A DNA stretch of 64,000 nt. Source: CAYMYN01 sp964394665. Lineage in GTDB: Bacteria > Planctomycetota > UBA1135 > GCA-002686595. Positions 26,402 to 35,916 of the stretch are shown here, in pieces. The translations under genes and the position numbers were made by a program. The stretch lies in the NCBI GenBank assembly GCA_964394665.1, contig CAYMYN010000013.1:47921-111920 (forward strand), given 5' to 3'. Each line of letters starts with the position of its first letter. Positions within the stretch are counted from its first letter, which is position 1. Below the pieces are notes generated by a model. The model had not been told where the DNA came from. It did not search any database and saw only the letters and a program-made list of their open reading frames with translations.

Positions 26402-27696
26402 CACCGGCGGCGCTCCTGCGCGTCGTAGACCACGCGGCCTCGGACCAGGACGCGCTCGATCGAGGAGCGCGGATCGGCGGGATCGCCGCTGACGACGAGG
26501 ATGTCGGCCTCCTTGCCGGCCTCCAAGCTGCCCAAGCGCTCGGCGAGCCCCGCGACCAGCGCCGGCACGATGGTCACGCCGCGCACCGCGTCGAGGTTCT
26601 CGTTCTCGAATCCGTAGCGCACGCCCATGGCGGCCTGGAGCGGAAGCTCCTCCTGGGGCACGACCGGCGCGTCGGTGTTGAAGCCGATGCGCGAGTGTCC
26701 TCGCTTCTGGAAGCCCCAAGCCGTGCCTTGCACCTGGCCATCGGTGTCGAAGGCCGGTGGGCGCGGCCACATCACCTCGCGCGGGCCGAGGATGGCGGCG
26801 ACGCCGATCTCTTCCGCCAGGGGGGCGAGCAACCACGAGTCGAACGAACCGTGGTCGATGAAGGCGTCGAAGCCCAGCTCCATGGTCAGGATGCGCAGGC
26901 TCGAGAGCACGAGCTGGTAGTACTGCGTGTGGGTCGCGATCTGGATCCGGCGCGCCTCGAGGTCGCGGAACACGTCCAGGTGGAGCACGCGCTCGGGCTC
27001 GGGCGCCCGGCCTTGCTCGTGGGCCAGCCAGCGGCGCGCGTAGGCCTTGCCCTGGGTCAGCACGTGGCGGATGTGATGATTCATCAACCCGCGCTGCATG
27101 CCGTAGCCCCAACGCTTGGGGTTGTCCCCCTGGGCGACCTTCAGGGCCCCGGGCTCGCGCACGACGATCTCCTCGTAGCTCCACGGTCCGGTCTTGAGCA
27201 GCACGCCCTGACCCCCGATGTTCGTGCCCGAGCCGGGGATGTAGAGGATCGTCGTGATGCCGGCGGCCAGGGCCAGCTTCAGGCTTTGGTTGTGCGGGGT
27301 GACCGTGGCCGATGCGCGCAGGCCGGGATTGGTCTGGTAGACCATGTCGTTGATCCCGACCCCGGCGACGTGGCTGTGCAGGTCGATCATCCCCGGCATC
27401 ACCCAGTGCGGGCGTACGTCGAGGATGGTGTAGCCCTCCGGCACCGCGAGCTCGCCCAGCGCGCCGACGGCCTCGATCCGGCCGCCGCGCACGAGCAGCA
27501 CCGGATCGTCCAGCACTTGGCGCCCCTCGGGTTCGCACAGCAGCGCCTTCGAAGCGAGGAGCGCGATCGCGGACGGATCCCCAGCGCTGGCCGCCGCCGG
27601 GAAGGCCGGCACGGCAAGGGCGAGCAAGCCGAGCAGAGCTCGACCGGGCTGGCGCGGGCCTGAGCCGGCGCTGGATCCGACGCGCGCGACCATCAC
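26398..27696 (-). CDS. Exported amidohydrolase, metal site intact (array member 8)
   Basis: 432 aa; starts at GTG 27696 or the adjacent ATG 27693, overlapping the previous stop in a GTGATG sequence. Signal peptide with a hydrophobic core (ALLGLLALAVPAFPAAASA). Metal residues: IDLHSHVAG (H107, H109), IATHTQYYQ, FIDHGSFDSW, GFNTDAPVVPQEEL. Closely related to the next two genes upstream, with IPGSGTNIGGQGVLLKTG and the C-terminal SLEAGKEADILVVSGDPADPR. The conserved ending AQERRRW is also shared. Likely an active extracytoplasmic cyclic-amide or lactone hydrolase; the substrate is not deducible. Confidence 0.9.
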   Translation of the reverse strand: MMVARVGSSAGSGPRQPGRALLGLLALAVPAFPAAASAGDPSAIALLASKALLCEPEGRQVLDDPVLLVRGGRIEAVGALGELAVPEGYTILDVRPHWVMPGMIDLHSHVAGVGINDMVYQTNPGLRASATVTPHNQSLKLALAAGITTILYIPGSGTNIGGQGVLLKTGPWSYEEIVVREPGALKVAQGDNPKRWGYGMQRGLMNHHIRHVLTQGKAYARRWLAHEQGRAPEPERVLHLDVFRDLEARRIQIATHTQYYQLVLSSLRILTMELGFDAFIDHGSFDSWLLAPLAEEIGVAAILGPREVMWPRPPAFDTDGQVQGTAWGFQKRGHSRIGFNTDAPVVPQEELPLQAAMGVRYGFENENLDAVRGVTIVPALVAGLAERLGSLEAGKEADILVVSGDPADPRSSIERVLVRGRVVYDAQERRRW

Positions 27697-28994
27697 CAGC
27701 GCCGGCGCTCCGTGGCGGTGTCGTAGACCCGGGCGCCGCGCACGAAGACCTGCTCGACCGCCGTGCGCGGATCGGAGGGGTCCCCGGTCACGACGAGGAT
27801 GTCGGCTTCCTTGCCGACCTCGAGGCTACCCAACCGGTCGTCGATGCCCACCGTGACGGCGGGGATGATGGTGAGCCCGCGAACGGTCTCGAGGTTCGAG
27901 TCATCGAGGCCGTAGCGCACGGCGACCGCGGCCTGCAGCGGGAGCTCCTCTTGGGGGATCACGGGCGCGTCGGTGTTGAAGCCGATGCGCTTGTGCCCGA
28001 GCTCCTGGTACTTGGCGGCCACGCCCAGAATCGCCTCGGGGTTGCTGCCCGACCAGCGGATGAAGCCGGCGGTGGGCACGTCGATGGCGCGCGGGCCGAC
28101 GATGGCCGAGACCCCCAGCTCCTGGGCACGGGGCGCGGTGCGCCAACCGTCGAAGCTGCCGTGGTCGATGAACACGGGCAAGCCCAGCTCCTCGGCCACC
28201 ATCGTCAGGGTCGCGTTGACGACCTGGTAGATCTGCGTGTGGGTCGAGACTTGGGCCTCGCGCTTGTAGAGCGTGCGGAAGACCTCGAACTGCAGGTTCA
28301 TCTCGGGCTTCTCGGCCCGACCCTGCTCGAAGGCCTCCCACCGCTTGGCGTAGGCCACGCCGCGCACGAAGGTGTCGCGCGTGTTCCAGTTCATGAACGA
28401 ACGCCCGACCCCGATCAGGAAACGCTCCGGGTTGCCGGCCTGGGCCAGCTTGAGCGAGCCCGGATCGCGCACGAGCACATCCTCGTAGTTGCCCGGCGCC
28501 GTGCGCACGAGCACCCCCTGGCCGCCCATGTTGGTGCCCGAGCCCGGGATCAGCAGCACGGTCGTGACGCCCGCCGCTAGGGCCCGGTCGAGCATCTCGT
28601 TGCCGGGGGTGACCGCCGTCGAGGCGCGGATCCCGGGGTTGGTCAGGTAGACCATGTCGTTGAGATCCCGCAGGCTCCCCGCGACGTGGTTGTGCAATTC
28701 GATGATGCCCGGCATCACCCACTGCGCGCCCAGATCGACGACGGTGTAGCCCTCGGGGATCGTGACTTCCGCGCGGGGGCCGATGGCCTGGATGCGGCCA
28801 TTCAGCACCAGCACCGTGGCGTCGTCGACGACCTGAGCCCCTTCGTAGGGCACGGCAAGAGCCTTGGCCGCGCGCAGGGCGAGGCCCTTGCCGCCCGGCG
28901 CTCCGGCTTGAGACGCATCGGCGCCCTGAAGGACGGGGCCCTGGGCGTGGGGGGAGCTCGCGAGGAGCAGGGCGATGAGAAGATGGGCGATCAT
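27693..28994 (-). CDS. Exported amidohydrolase, metal site intact (array member 7)
   Basis: 433 aa from the ATG at 28994, which opens the signal peptide MIAHLLIALLLASSPHAQ; a longer frame to 29072 lacks signal character. Metal residues: IIELHNHVAG (H101, H103), VSTHTQIYQ, FIDHGSFDGW, GFNTDAPVIPQEEL. The strand-1 Asp is Glu here (IIEL for IIDL). Very similar to members 6 and 8, indicating tandem duplication. Contains GRSFMNWNTRDTF and YAKRWEAFEQGR, a helical lid segment that is expanded in the degenerate paralogues. Confidence 0.9.
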   Translation of the reverse strand: MIAHLLIALLLASSPHAQGPVLQGADASQAGAPGGKGLALRAAKALAVPYEGAQVVDDATVLVLNGRIQAIGPRAEVTIPEGYTVVDLGAQWVMPGIIELHNHVAGSLRDLNDMVYLTNPGIRASTAVTPGNEMLDRALAAGVTTVLLIPGSGTNMGGQGVLVRTAPGNYEDVLVRDPGSLKLAQAGNPERFLIGVGRSFMNWNTRDTFVRGVAYAKRWEAFEQGRAEKPEMNLQFEVFRTLYKREAQVSTHTQIYQVVNATLTMVAEELGLPVFIDHGSFDGWRTAPRAQELGVSAIVGPRAIDVPTAGFIRWSGSNPEAILGVAAKYQELGHKRIGFNTDAPVIPQEELPLQAAVAVRYGLDDSNLETVRGLTIIPAVTVGIDDRLGSLEVGKEADILVVTGDPSDPRTAVEQVFVRGARVYDTATERRRW

Positions 28995-29010
28995 GGAGTA
29001 CCTACCGGGA

Positions 29011-30321
29011 TCACCAGCGTCGGCGATCCCGCTGTGCGTCGTATACGCGGCGGCCCTCGATCCAGACGGCATCGATCGCGGTGCGCGGGTCGGCTGGATC
29101 GCCGCTGATCACCAGCATGTCGGCGTCCTTTCCGACCTCCAGGCTGCCGACGCGGTGATCGATGCCCGCGGCCTGCGCGGGCACGATGGTCAGGCCGCGC
29201 ACGTGCTCGAGGTTCGTAGTCCGCAGGCCGTAGCGCACGCCCATCGCGGACTGGAGGCTCAACTCCTCCTGCGGGATGACGGGCGAGTCGGTGTTGAAGC
29301 CAATGCGTGTGTGGCCATGCTCTTGGTACTTGGCCGCCACGCCTTGGATCTGGCCGTCCGTATCGACCGGGCCCAGCCGGTGGCGCGAGATGGCGCGCGG
29401 GCCGAGGATGGCAGGCACTTTCGCGGCTTCGGCGAGGGGCGCGGCGCGCCAGCCGTCGAACGTGCCGTGGTCGATGAAGACCGGCAAGCCGAACTCGCCG
29501 GCGACCATGGTCACCGTGGTCATCACGACCTGGTAGATCTGGGTGTGGGTCGAGACCTGGGCCTCGTTCTTGCGTAGGGCGCGGAAGATCTCGAACTGCA
29601 GGTCCTTCTCCGGCGCCGGCGACTCGCCGCGTTCGTGGGCCTCCCAGCGCTTCGCGTAGCCCTCACCGCGCCGAAAGGTGTCGCGCGTGTTCCAGTTCAT
29701 GAACGAGCGCCCCACCCCGATCAGGAAGCGCTCGGGGTTGCCTGCCTGGGCGAGCTTCAGCGATCCGGGTTCGCGGATCCGCATCTCGTCGTAGGTCGGC
29801 AGGGCAGTCTTCAGGAGCACGCCCTGCCCGCCCATGTTGGTGCCCGAACCGGGGATGTAGAGCACGCTCGTGACGCCGCCCGCCACCGCACGCCGCAACG
29901 CCCCGTTGTCCGGGATGACCGCCGGGCTGACCCGCAGGCCCGGGTTGGTCAGGTAGACCATGTCGTTGATGTCGTTGGTCTGGAACAGGTTCGGCCCCGC
30001 GACGTGGCAGTGCAGGTCGATCAGGCCGGGCATGATCCAGCGCTCCCCGAGGTCGCGCAGGACGTAGCCCGCGGGGATCTCGAGGTCCGGCGCCGCACCG
30101 ACCGCCTCGATGCGGCCATCGCGCACGAGGATCAGGGCGTCGTCCAACACCTGCTGCCCTTCGCTGCTGCAGAGCAGCGCCTTGCGCGCCCGCAGGGCGA
30201 GCCCCTCCTCGACGCCCGCCGCGCCCGGATCCACCGCGCGGGCGACGCGCGGAGCGGGCTCCACCGACTCACCGCCACACAGCGGCAGGGTCAGGGCGAG
30301 GGCGTGCAGCAGGGGCGCCAT
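29011..30321 (-). CDS. Exported amidohydrolase, metal site intact (array member 6)
   Basis: 436 aa from the ATG at 30321; leader MAPLLHALALTLPLCGG is a short signal peptide. Metal residues: LIDLHCHVAG (H104, H106), VSTHTQIYQ, FIDHGTFDGW, GFNTDSPVIPQEEL. Closest to member 7: both have GVGRSFMNWNTRDTF, YAKRWEA and the terminal RRRW. The predicted active site is complete. It follows the double-domain gene by 25 nt and precedes member 7 by 16 nt. Confidence 0.9.
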   Translation of the reverse strand: MAPLLHALALTLPLCGGESVEPAPRVARAVDPGAAGVEEGLALRARKALLCSSEGQQVLDDALILVRDGRIEAVGAAPDLEIPAGYVLRDLGERWIMPGLIDLHCHVAGPNLFQTNDINDMVYLTNPGLRVSPAVIPDNGALRRAVAGGVTSVLYIPGSGTNMGGQGVLLKTALPTYDEMRIREPGSLKLAQAGNPERFLIGVGRSFMNWNTRDTFRRGEGYAKRWEAHERGESPAPEKDLQFEIFRALRKNEAQVSTHTQIYQVVMTTVTMVAGEFGLPVFIDHGTFDGWRAAPLAEAAKVPAILGPRAISRHRLGPVDTDGQIQGVAAKYQEHGHTRIGFNTDSPVIPQEELSLQSAMGVRYGLRTTNLEHVRGLTIVPAQAAGIDHRVGSLEVGKDADMLVISGDPADPRTAIDAVWIEGRRVYDAQRDRRRW

Positions 30322-30346
30322 GGTTGGATTGCCGCGCGGTCGGGGA

Positions 30347-33211
30347 CTAGCGGATCTCCTCGCCGCCGACCCACACACGCAGGACGCGCGTCGAGAGTTC
30401 GAGCGGATCACCGTCCAGGAGCAACAAATCGGCATCCAATCCCGGCGCGATTCGGCCGACGCGGTGGTCGATGGCCATCATGCGCGCCGCATCCGAAGTC
30501 AGGGCGCGCAACGCGCCCTCGGGACTCATGCCCTGGGAGACGGCGTAGGCCGCGACCAGCGGCAGTTCGGCCGCGCCTTCCTCGGCGGAGCTGTGGAAGG
30601 CGATCGGGATCCCGGCGTTGGCGAGTTCCGCGTACCGGTTGCGTCGACGGGTGCCCATCGTGGCGTCGCTGTAGATCACGCGGTGGTCGAGCAGCACGCC
30701 GGCGACTCGCCCGCGGAGCTGATCGGTCACCTTCCAGGCCTCGTTGGCGCCCAGCAGGATCGGGCGAATGCCGGCCTGCTCGAAGGCCTCCACGCAGGCC
30801 AGGATCTCGTCCTCGCGATCGACGCCGACGACGACCGCGACCTTGCCGAACATCGCTTGACGGAGCGGCTCGAGGTCGGGGTTGATGCCCGGGGGCTTGG
30901 GCTTGCCGCGCGGCTCGGCGGGCGCCGCGGGCGCGGCGTTGACGACCGGCTCGGGGCGTCGCACGACTTCGAACTGATCGCTCGTGCGCTGCGCGGTGAA
31001 CTCGATCTCCCGGTCCCCGCGGACGACCTTCCCGCTGAGCTTGCCTTCCTTGGAGGAAGCCTCGATCTCGATGCGGCCCTCGATGGCGCGCCCGGAGAGC
31101 TTCACGTCGAACTCCGTGCGTGCTCCACTCAGGTCCACCAGCCGCTCGCTGACGAGCGCGCAGCGCAACGAGCCCTCGAGCGCGCCATCGGCGTGCTCCA
31201 GGAGACGCAGGCGCAGGCGCGAGGGTTCATCACCCTCGGCCAGGCGCGCCTCGGCCTCCCACACGCCGGTGATCGGCTTGGGCTCGTCCTTGGGCTTCTT
31301 CTTGTCGTCCTTCTTCTCGTCCTTCTTCTCGCCGTCTTCCTCGGACTTCGCCTCGTCGGCCTTCTTGTCGTCCTTGGGCTTGGCCTCCTCGGGCGCGACC
31401 GCGGGCGGCGACCAGGCGGCGATGGCCGCCTCGTACTCATCCCACTTCTGCTTGTAGTCGCGCGCCTTGGAGAGCGTGTCCCGCACGCCCTCGCCCGCCT
31501 TGAGCCGGTTGGAGTCGCTCCAGGTGAAGTGCAGCGCGCCCGGATCGGAAACGACCATGCGCTCGAGATCGCTGCCGGCGGGCTTGTACGCCATCGCGGG
31601 CGCGCCGGTCCGGCTGGTGCCGCGCGGCGTGAGCATCACGGTCGTCACGCCGGCCTGCGCCACGCGGCGGTCCGTGGCGTCGCCGGGCTCGACGATGCGA
31701 CGCAGGGAGTAACGGGTCTGCGGCGTGCGGCTCGAGCCCTCCAGGCCCAGGTGGCCGCGGGCGTCGATCATACCGGGCATCGCGGCGCGGCCGCGGACGA
31801 CGGTGGCGCCCATGGGGTGCGCGACACGGCGGCCGACCTCGACGATGCGCCCCTTCTCGATGAGGACTTGGCCCGGCTCGAGCACCTGCCCGTCGCCGAG
31901 GTGGAGTTGTTCGACTTGGAGCACGGTCGACTCCGACTCGTGCGCCTTCCAGGCCAGTTCGCCTCCGATCCAAGTGGCGAGCACGCTCGTGCTCGAGGCC
32001 AGCGGCGCGCCGTTCAGCACGACCAGGTCGCCGTCCTTGCCCGGCGCGAGGCTGCCGACGCGGTCCGCGACGCCCAGCACCTGGGCTGCGTCGAGGGTGA
32101 TGGCGCGCAGGGCGCGCTCGGCGCTGAGGCCCCCACGCATGGCGATCTGCGCGACGAAACGCAGGTCGGCGACGGCGTGCAGGCCGCCGGCCAGCCCTCG
32201 TTCGGCGGGTACCAGGGCGAAGGTCGCGCCGGCCCGTTCGAGGGCTGCCGCGACGTCGTAGCGTGCCCACTCGGCATCCGGCCCCTTGCCCTGGTCGCGC
32301 GGGCTCAGATTGCCGCGCGCGTCCACGCTCAGGATCACGGGGACCTTCGCCTCGGCCAGTTCTCCGGCCAGGAGGTGGGCGTGATCCGCACCGTCGAGCA
32401 CCAGGGGCAGACCGTGCTCACGGGAGAACTCGAGCAGGGCCCGGATCTCGTGGGCGCGCTGGGCGCCCATGCGCCAGGTCTTGCCTTCCTTGAGCAGACG
32501 GGCGAGTTCGGGACCCGTCGTCGTGCCGTACTCCTTCGGATCGCCCTTGCCGCCGGCCAGCTCGAGCAACTCGCGCAGGGCCAGGACCGCGCCCATGGTC
32601 GTGCGCGGGAGCTGGCGCTGCTCGATCCCGATGCCGACGTCGACGGTGGCCGGGACCGGAGGCTCCCAGAAGCCGGGCGTGCGCCGCGCCTCGGCGCCGA
32701 TCGCGCCGTGGATCGCGCTCGACTCGACCAGGATGCGCGCGCTGCCCGGCTGCAGGCCCAGCTTGGCGACGGCGCCCTGGCCGGCGATCAGTCGCCCGCG
32801 CGCCGGAGCCAGGTAGACCGTGGTGACGCCGCCCGCGATCGGACGCGCGTAACTCGAGAAGGGATTGAACGCGTCGGCCGCCAGGACCAGCGGGTCCGCG
32901 GTGCGATCCGAGGCCTGGAAGCCGCCGTACGGGCTGTCCGCCGCCACCAGACCCGGCACGATCACGGCATCGGGACCGTAGTCGACGACGCGCGCATCCG
33001 CGGGGATCTCGAGCGACTCCCCGACGGCGACGATGCGTCCGTCGCGCAGGAGGATGGTCCCCCCGCCGCGGATCACCTTGCCGTCCTCGACGAGATGGAT
33101 CGTGCCCGCCTGGACGGCCACGTGATCCGGTTTCGGTGCGGGAGCGGCGAGGAGACTCGCAGCCAAGGGCGCGAACGCCGCGGAGAACGCGAAGAATGTG
33201 CGACGGATCAT
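30347..33211 (-). CDS. Exported double amidohydrolase-like protein, both metal sites degenerate (array member 5)
   Basis: 954 aa from the ATG at 33211 with signal peptide MIRRTFFAFSAAFAPLAASLLA. Two amidohydrolase-like units lie in tandem. The first (~30-430) has GLVAADSPYG (Asp92 and Pro94 for His-x-His). The second (~430-954) has GMIDARGHLG (Arg for the first His, second His kept). Inside the second unit, after YKQKWDEYEAA, is a long Lys/Asp/Glu-rich linker and a beta-rich insert of ~100 residues, then GKVAVVVGVDREDEIL returns to the barrel. Similar ~1000-aa two-domain amidohydrolase-like proteins are known beside shorter amidohydrolases in other phyla. Catalytic activity is doubtful. Confidence 0.85.
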   Translation of the reverse strand: MIRRTFFAFSAAFAPLAASLLAAPAPKPDHVAVQAGTIHLVEDGKVIRGGGTILLRDGRIVAVGESLEIPADARVVDYGPDAVIVPGLVAADSPYGGFQASDRTADPLVLAADAFNPFSSYARPIAGGVTTVYLAPARGRLIAGQGAVAKLGLQPGSARILVESSAIHGAIGAEARRTPGFWEPPVPATVDVGIGIEQRQLPRTTMGAVLALRELLELAGGKGDPKEYGTTTGPELARLLKEGKTWRMGAQRAHEIRALLEFSREHGLPLVLDGADHAHLLAGELAEAKVPVILSVDARGNLSPRDQGKGPDAEWARYDVAAALERAGATFALVPAERGLAGGLHAVADLRFVAQIAMRGGLSAERALRAITLDAAQVLGVADRVGSLAPGKDGDLVVLNGAPLASSTSVLATWIGGELAWKAHESESTVLQVEQLHLGDGQVLEPGQVLIEKGRIVEVGRRVAHPMGATVVRGRAAMPGMIDARGHLGLEGSSRTPQTRYSLRRIVEPGDATDRRVAQAGVTTVMLTPRGTSRTGAPAMAYKPAGSDLERMVVSDPGALHFTWSDSNRLKAGEGVRDTLSKARDYKQKWDEYEAAIAAWSPPAVAPEEAKPKDDKKADEAKSEEDGEKKDEKKDDKKKPKDEPKPITGVWEAEARLAEGDEPSRLRLRLLEHADGALEGSLRCALVSERLVDLSGARTEFDVKLSGRAIEGRIEIEASSKEGKLSGKVVRGDREIEFTAQRTSDQFEVVRRPEPVVNAAPAAPAEPRGKPKPPGINPDLEPLRQAMFGKVAVVVGVDREDEILACVEAFEQAGIRPILLGANEAWKVTDQLRGRVAGVLLDHRVIYSDATMGTRRRNRYAELANAGIPIAFHSSAEEGAAELPLVAAYAVSQGMSPEGALRALTSDAARMMAIDHRVGRIAPGLDADLLLLDGDPLELSTRVLRVWVGGEEIR

Positions 33212-33233
33212 GGGTCCGGGGGCTCCGTGGGGC

Positions 33234-34646
33234 TCAGTCCTGGTTCCCGTGGGGCAGCGGCGCTCCGGCGTCGAGGTCGACGGAGGAGGCCGTGTTCGGC
33301 GGCTCACGCCCATCGATCAGGTGCCGCAGGCGCGGGTCGGTGTCTCGGTCGTACACCTTCTTCCCGCCGAGGATGACGTGCTGCACGCGCCCCTGCACGC
33401 TCAGGGGATCGCCCGCGTAGAGCACGACGTTGCCGAGCTTGCCGACCTCCAGGCTGCCGATGTGGGCCTCGAGGCCGAGGATGCGCGCGGGCTCGAGCGT
33501 GGCCGCTTCCAGCGCCTTCTGGCGCTCGATGCCGTTGGCGACGCAGCGCGCGGCTTGGTACCAGAGCGCTTGGGTCGAGGCGTCCGCGGAGCGCAGCGCG
33601 AAGCGCACGCCCTTGTCGTGGAAGACCTTCGCGACGAAGGTGCGCGTCTCCTCGCCGCTCACCGGGTCGCGTTCGACGTACTGGAGTTGCTCGGGCAGGA
33701 TCACCGGCACGCCAGCGGCAGCGATCTCGTCCACGGCGCGGTAGGCGGCGCCGCTCTGAAGCACGAGCGTGGTGTTCTCGAGGAAGCCGTTCTCGCGCGC
33801 GACGGCCAGGGCGATGCGCACCTGGGACGGGCTCGAAACGTAGAAGAAAGCCGGGACCTTGCCCTCGACGAGGGCCAGGAGCGGGGCCTGCTTGGCGTCG
33901 ATCTGGGCGCGGGGGACCAGCTCGAGGCCCTCGACCTTCCAGCCCTTGCCGACCATCGCGCGGCCGGGACGGTCGACCTCGACGGGATCACGACCCTGGA
34001 ACAGCGCCTCGCGGCGGGCCTGGTCGTTGCCATCGCGTTTCTCCTCGACGAGTTGCTCGAGGTGCGCGCGCAGATCGGCGAACGCCTTGCGCAGGGCCTG
34101 GGCCTGGGTGGCGCCCGACTTGCCCCGCTTGGGATCCGCGGCGAGCACCAGACCCGCGCGCGGTTGGACGCTCATCTCCTCGACCGTCATGCCCGCGGGC
34201 TGAACGACGTGGCCCTGGGCGCCCACGACGCAGTCGGGCCCCTGCTGCACGTTGATCGTCGTGATGCCGGCCCGCAGCGCGTCCTCGAAGTAGAAGTTGA
34301 CCGGGTCGATCGAATCGCGCACGTCGAGGAACGGCGCGATGTCGATGTTCTCGTTGGCGCGGTCCATGCCCCGGGCGCTGATCGCCTCGACGAAGCCGGG
34401 GTAGGCCACCAGCTCCGGCACCTGCAGGACGGGATAGAGGTGCGGCGCCTGCACGTCCTTGCCGAGGGCCTTGATGCGACCGTTCTCGATCACGATCGTC
34501 GCCCCCTCCAAGACTTCGCCGGTCAGGGTGACCACCTTGCCCGGACGAATGACGAGGTTGCCCTCGCTCTGGGGGGCAGCCAGGGCCGGTCCGACGGTCA
34601 GGACGGCGAGGGCGGCGAGGGCGGCGAGATGGAGCTTGTGGATCAT
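33234..34646 (-). CDS. Exported amidohydrolase-like protein, metal site lost (array member 4)
   Basis: 470 aa from the ATG at 34646, opening the signal peptide MIHKLHLAALAALAVLTVGPALA. Fold markers: GATIVIENGRIKALG near the start and IGSLEVGKLGNVVLYAGDPL near the end. The metal strand reads GFVEAISARG, with Ile89 and Ala91 at the histidine positions. The sequence RDSIDPVNFYFEDALRAGITT resembles array member 11 (RDSIDPFN), tying these two together as a subgroup. A 70-nt spacer to the upstream gene is the largest gap inside the operon, so an internal promoter is possible. Confidence 0.83.
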   Translation of the reverse strand: MIHKLHLAALAALAVLTVGPALAAPQSEGNLVIRPGKVVTLTGEVLEGATIVIENGRIKALGKDVQAPHLYPVLQVPELVAYPGFVEAISARGMDRANENIDIAPFLDVRDSIDPVNFYFEDALRAGITTINVQQGPDCVVGAQGHVVQPAGMTVEEMSVQPRAGLVLAADPKRGKSGATQAQALRKAFADLRAHLEQLVEEKRDGNDQARREALFQGRDPVEVDRPGRAMVGKGWKVEGLELVPRAQIDAKQAPLLALVEGKVPAFFYVSSPSQVRIALAVARENGFLENTTLVLQSGAAYRAVDEIAAAGVPVILPEQLQYVERDPVSGEETRTFVAKVFHDKGVRFALRSADASTQALWYQAARCVANGIERQKALEAATLEPARILGLEAHIGSLEVGKLGNVVLYAGDPLSVQGRVQHVILGGKKVYDRDTDPRLRHLIDGREPPNTASSVDLDAGAPLPHGNQD

Positions 34647-34716
34647 CTTCGAGCTCACTGTGTACGGAAGAATCGGATCGGGGCGCGGAAGTGGAGCGGG
34701 CGGAGCGTGTGGGGTC

Positions 34717-35916
34717 TCACGGACGCGGGTCGACGACCAGCTCGCCTTCGAGCAGGACGCCGATGACGTTGGTGGTGAACTCGAAGGGCGTGCCATTCCA
34801 GAGCACCAGGTCGGCGTCCTTGCCGATGGCCACGGTGCCGACGCGATCGGCGATGCCCAGGAGTTCCGCCGGCACGCGGGTCACCGCGGCCAGCGCGTGC
34901 TGGAAGGACAGCCCGCCCCGTTGGGCGTAGCTCGCTTGGAGCGCCAGGGTGGCGTCGGGATCGGGCGAGGCGTGGCTCGAGAGCGCCACTGGGACGCCCA
35001 GCTCGACCAGCTCCTTGGCCACGTCCCAGGCCATGAAGGCGCCGTCGCCAGTGCGCCCGAAGGCGGGGAACGGCGGGAGCACGACCGCCGTCTTGCTGCG
35101 CACGAGCAAGTGCGGCTCCTTCCAGGCCTCGGCCGCGGCGTCGACGATCAAGCGCAGCTCGCCGAAGCCCTCGCGCTTCATCTCCTCGGCCAGGAAGACC
35201 GCGGTGCGAATGTCCTGGGTGGTCCAGGCCTGCGCGAAGACCGGCAACTCGCCGCGCAACGTGGCCAGCACCACCTCATGCCCGGGGTAGGCGAGGGCGG
35301 GGTTGCGCTTGGATTGGGCGGCGTCGAAGTAGGCCTTGCGCCACTCCCACTCCACACCCATGCGCGTCGTGGGACGGCGGGCGTAGACGTTGGTCGGTCG
35401 GCCCGAGGCAGGCCGGTTGCCGGCGCTGGGCTCGTTGCCCCAGGCGCCGCGCAGCACCGCGTCGGCCTTGACCAGGCGCGCATCGATCGTCGGCTCGCCG
35501 CCGGTCTTGAGCACGACGGCCAGGCCGCCGATGACGTTGCGATCCGGCGGCGACACCATCACCGTCGTCACGCCTTGCCGGAGCTGGCGCTCGAAGGCGC
35601 GATCGAACAGGTCGAGGGAGTCGGCCACGCGCAGGTGCGGCGTGACCTCGCTGGTCTGTTCGATCGAGTCGAGGCCACGCGTGATGCGCGCGCTCATGTC
35701 GATCATGCCGGCCGTGATGGCGGCGACACGCAGCGCGCCCTCGGGCGGCTCCACGCCGCCCGCGATGGCGGTGATCTTGCCGCCCGCCACGGTCACGAGG
35801 GCACCCTGCAGGTCGCTACCCGTGCCGGTGTACAGCACGTCCGCGAACAGCAGGGTCTCCTGGGTGCCGGAGGCAGGGAACGCGAGCAGGATCGAAGCGA
35901 GGGCCTGGAACATCAC
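34717..35916 (-). CDS. Exported amidohydrolase-like protein, metal site lost (array member 3)
   Basis: 399 aa; GTG at 35916 (followed by an ATG) overlaps the previous stop in a GTGATG sequence, and GGAGG lies 6 nt upstream. Signal peptide MMFQALASILLAFPASG. Fold markers: GALVTVAGGKITAIAGG and VGTVAIGKDADLVLWNGTPF. The metal strand reads GMIDMSARIT with Ser75 and Arg77 in the histidine positions, the strand-1 Asp being retained. The strand-8 region VALSSHASPDPDA differs from the NTD of intact members. Probably non-hydrolytic (inference). Confidence 0.83.
   Translation of the reverse strand: MMFQALASILLAFPASGTQETLLFADVLYTGTGSDLQGALVTVAGGKITAIAGGVEPPEGALRVAAITAGMIDMSARITRGLDSIEQTSEVTPHLRVADSLDLFDRAFERQLRQGVTTVMVSPPDRNVIGGLAVVLKTGGEPTIDARLVKADAVLRGAWGNEPSAGNRPASGRPTNVYARRPTTRMGVEWEWRKAYFDAAQSKRNPALAYPGHEVVLATLRGELPVFAQAWTTQDIRTAVFLAEEMKREGFGELRLIVDAAAEAWKEPHLLVRSKTAVVLPPFPAFGRTGDGAFMAWDVAKELVELGVPVALSSHASPDPDATLALQASYAQRGGLSFQHALAAVTRVPAELLGIADRVGTVAIGKDADLVLWNGTPFEFTTNVIGVLLEGELVVDPRP

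Noticed and set aside
25109..27538. 809-codon frame as one large amidohydrolase
   Set aside because: The first part is out of frame with the real neighbouring gene 26398-27696; GTGA overlap at 26398-26401 marks the true start.
31200..31440. Lys/Asp/Glu-rich segment as a frameshift or tandem DNA repeat
   Set aside because: The frame is open on both sides and equivalent charged inserts occur in paralogues; codons vary, so it is a protein-level low-complexity insert.
30110..33376. 1088-codon plus-strand frame opposite the double amidohydrolase gene
   Set aside because: No domain features; the minus strand has a signal peptide, fold markers and operon spacing.
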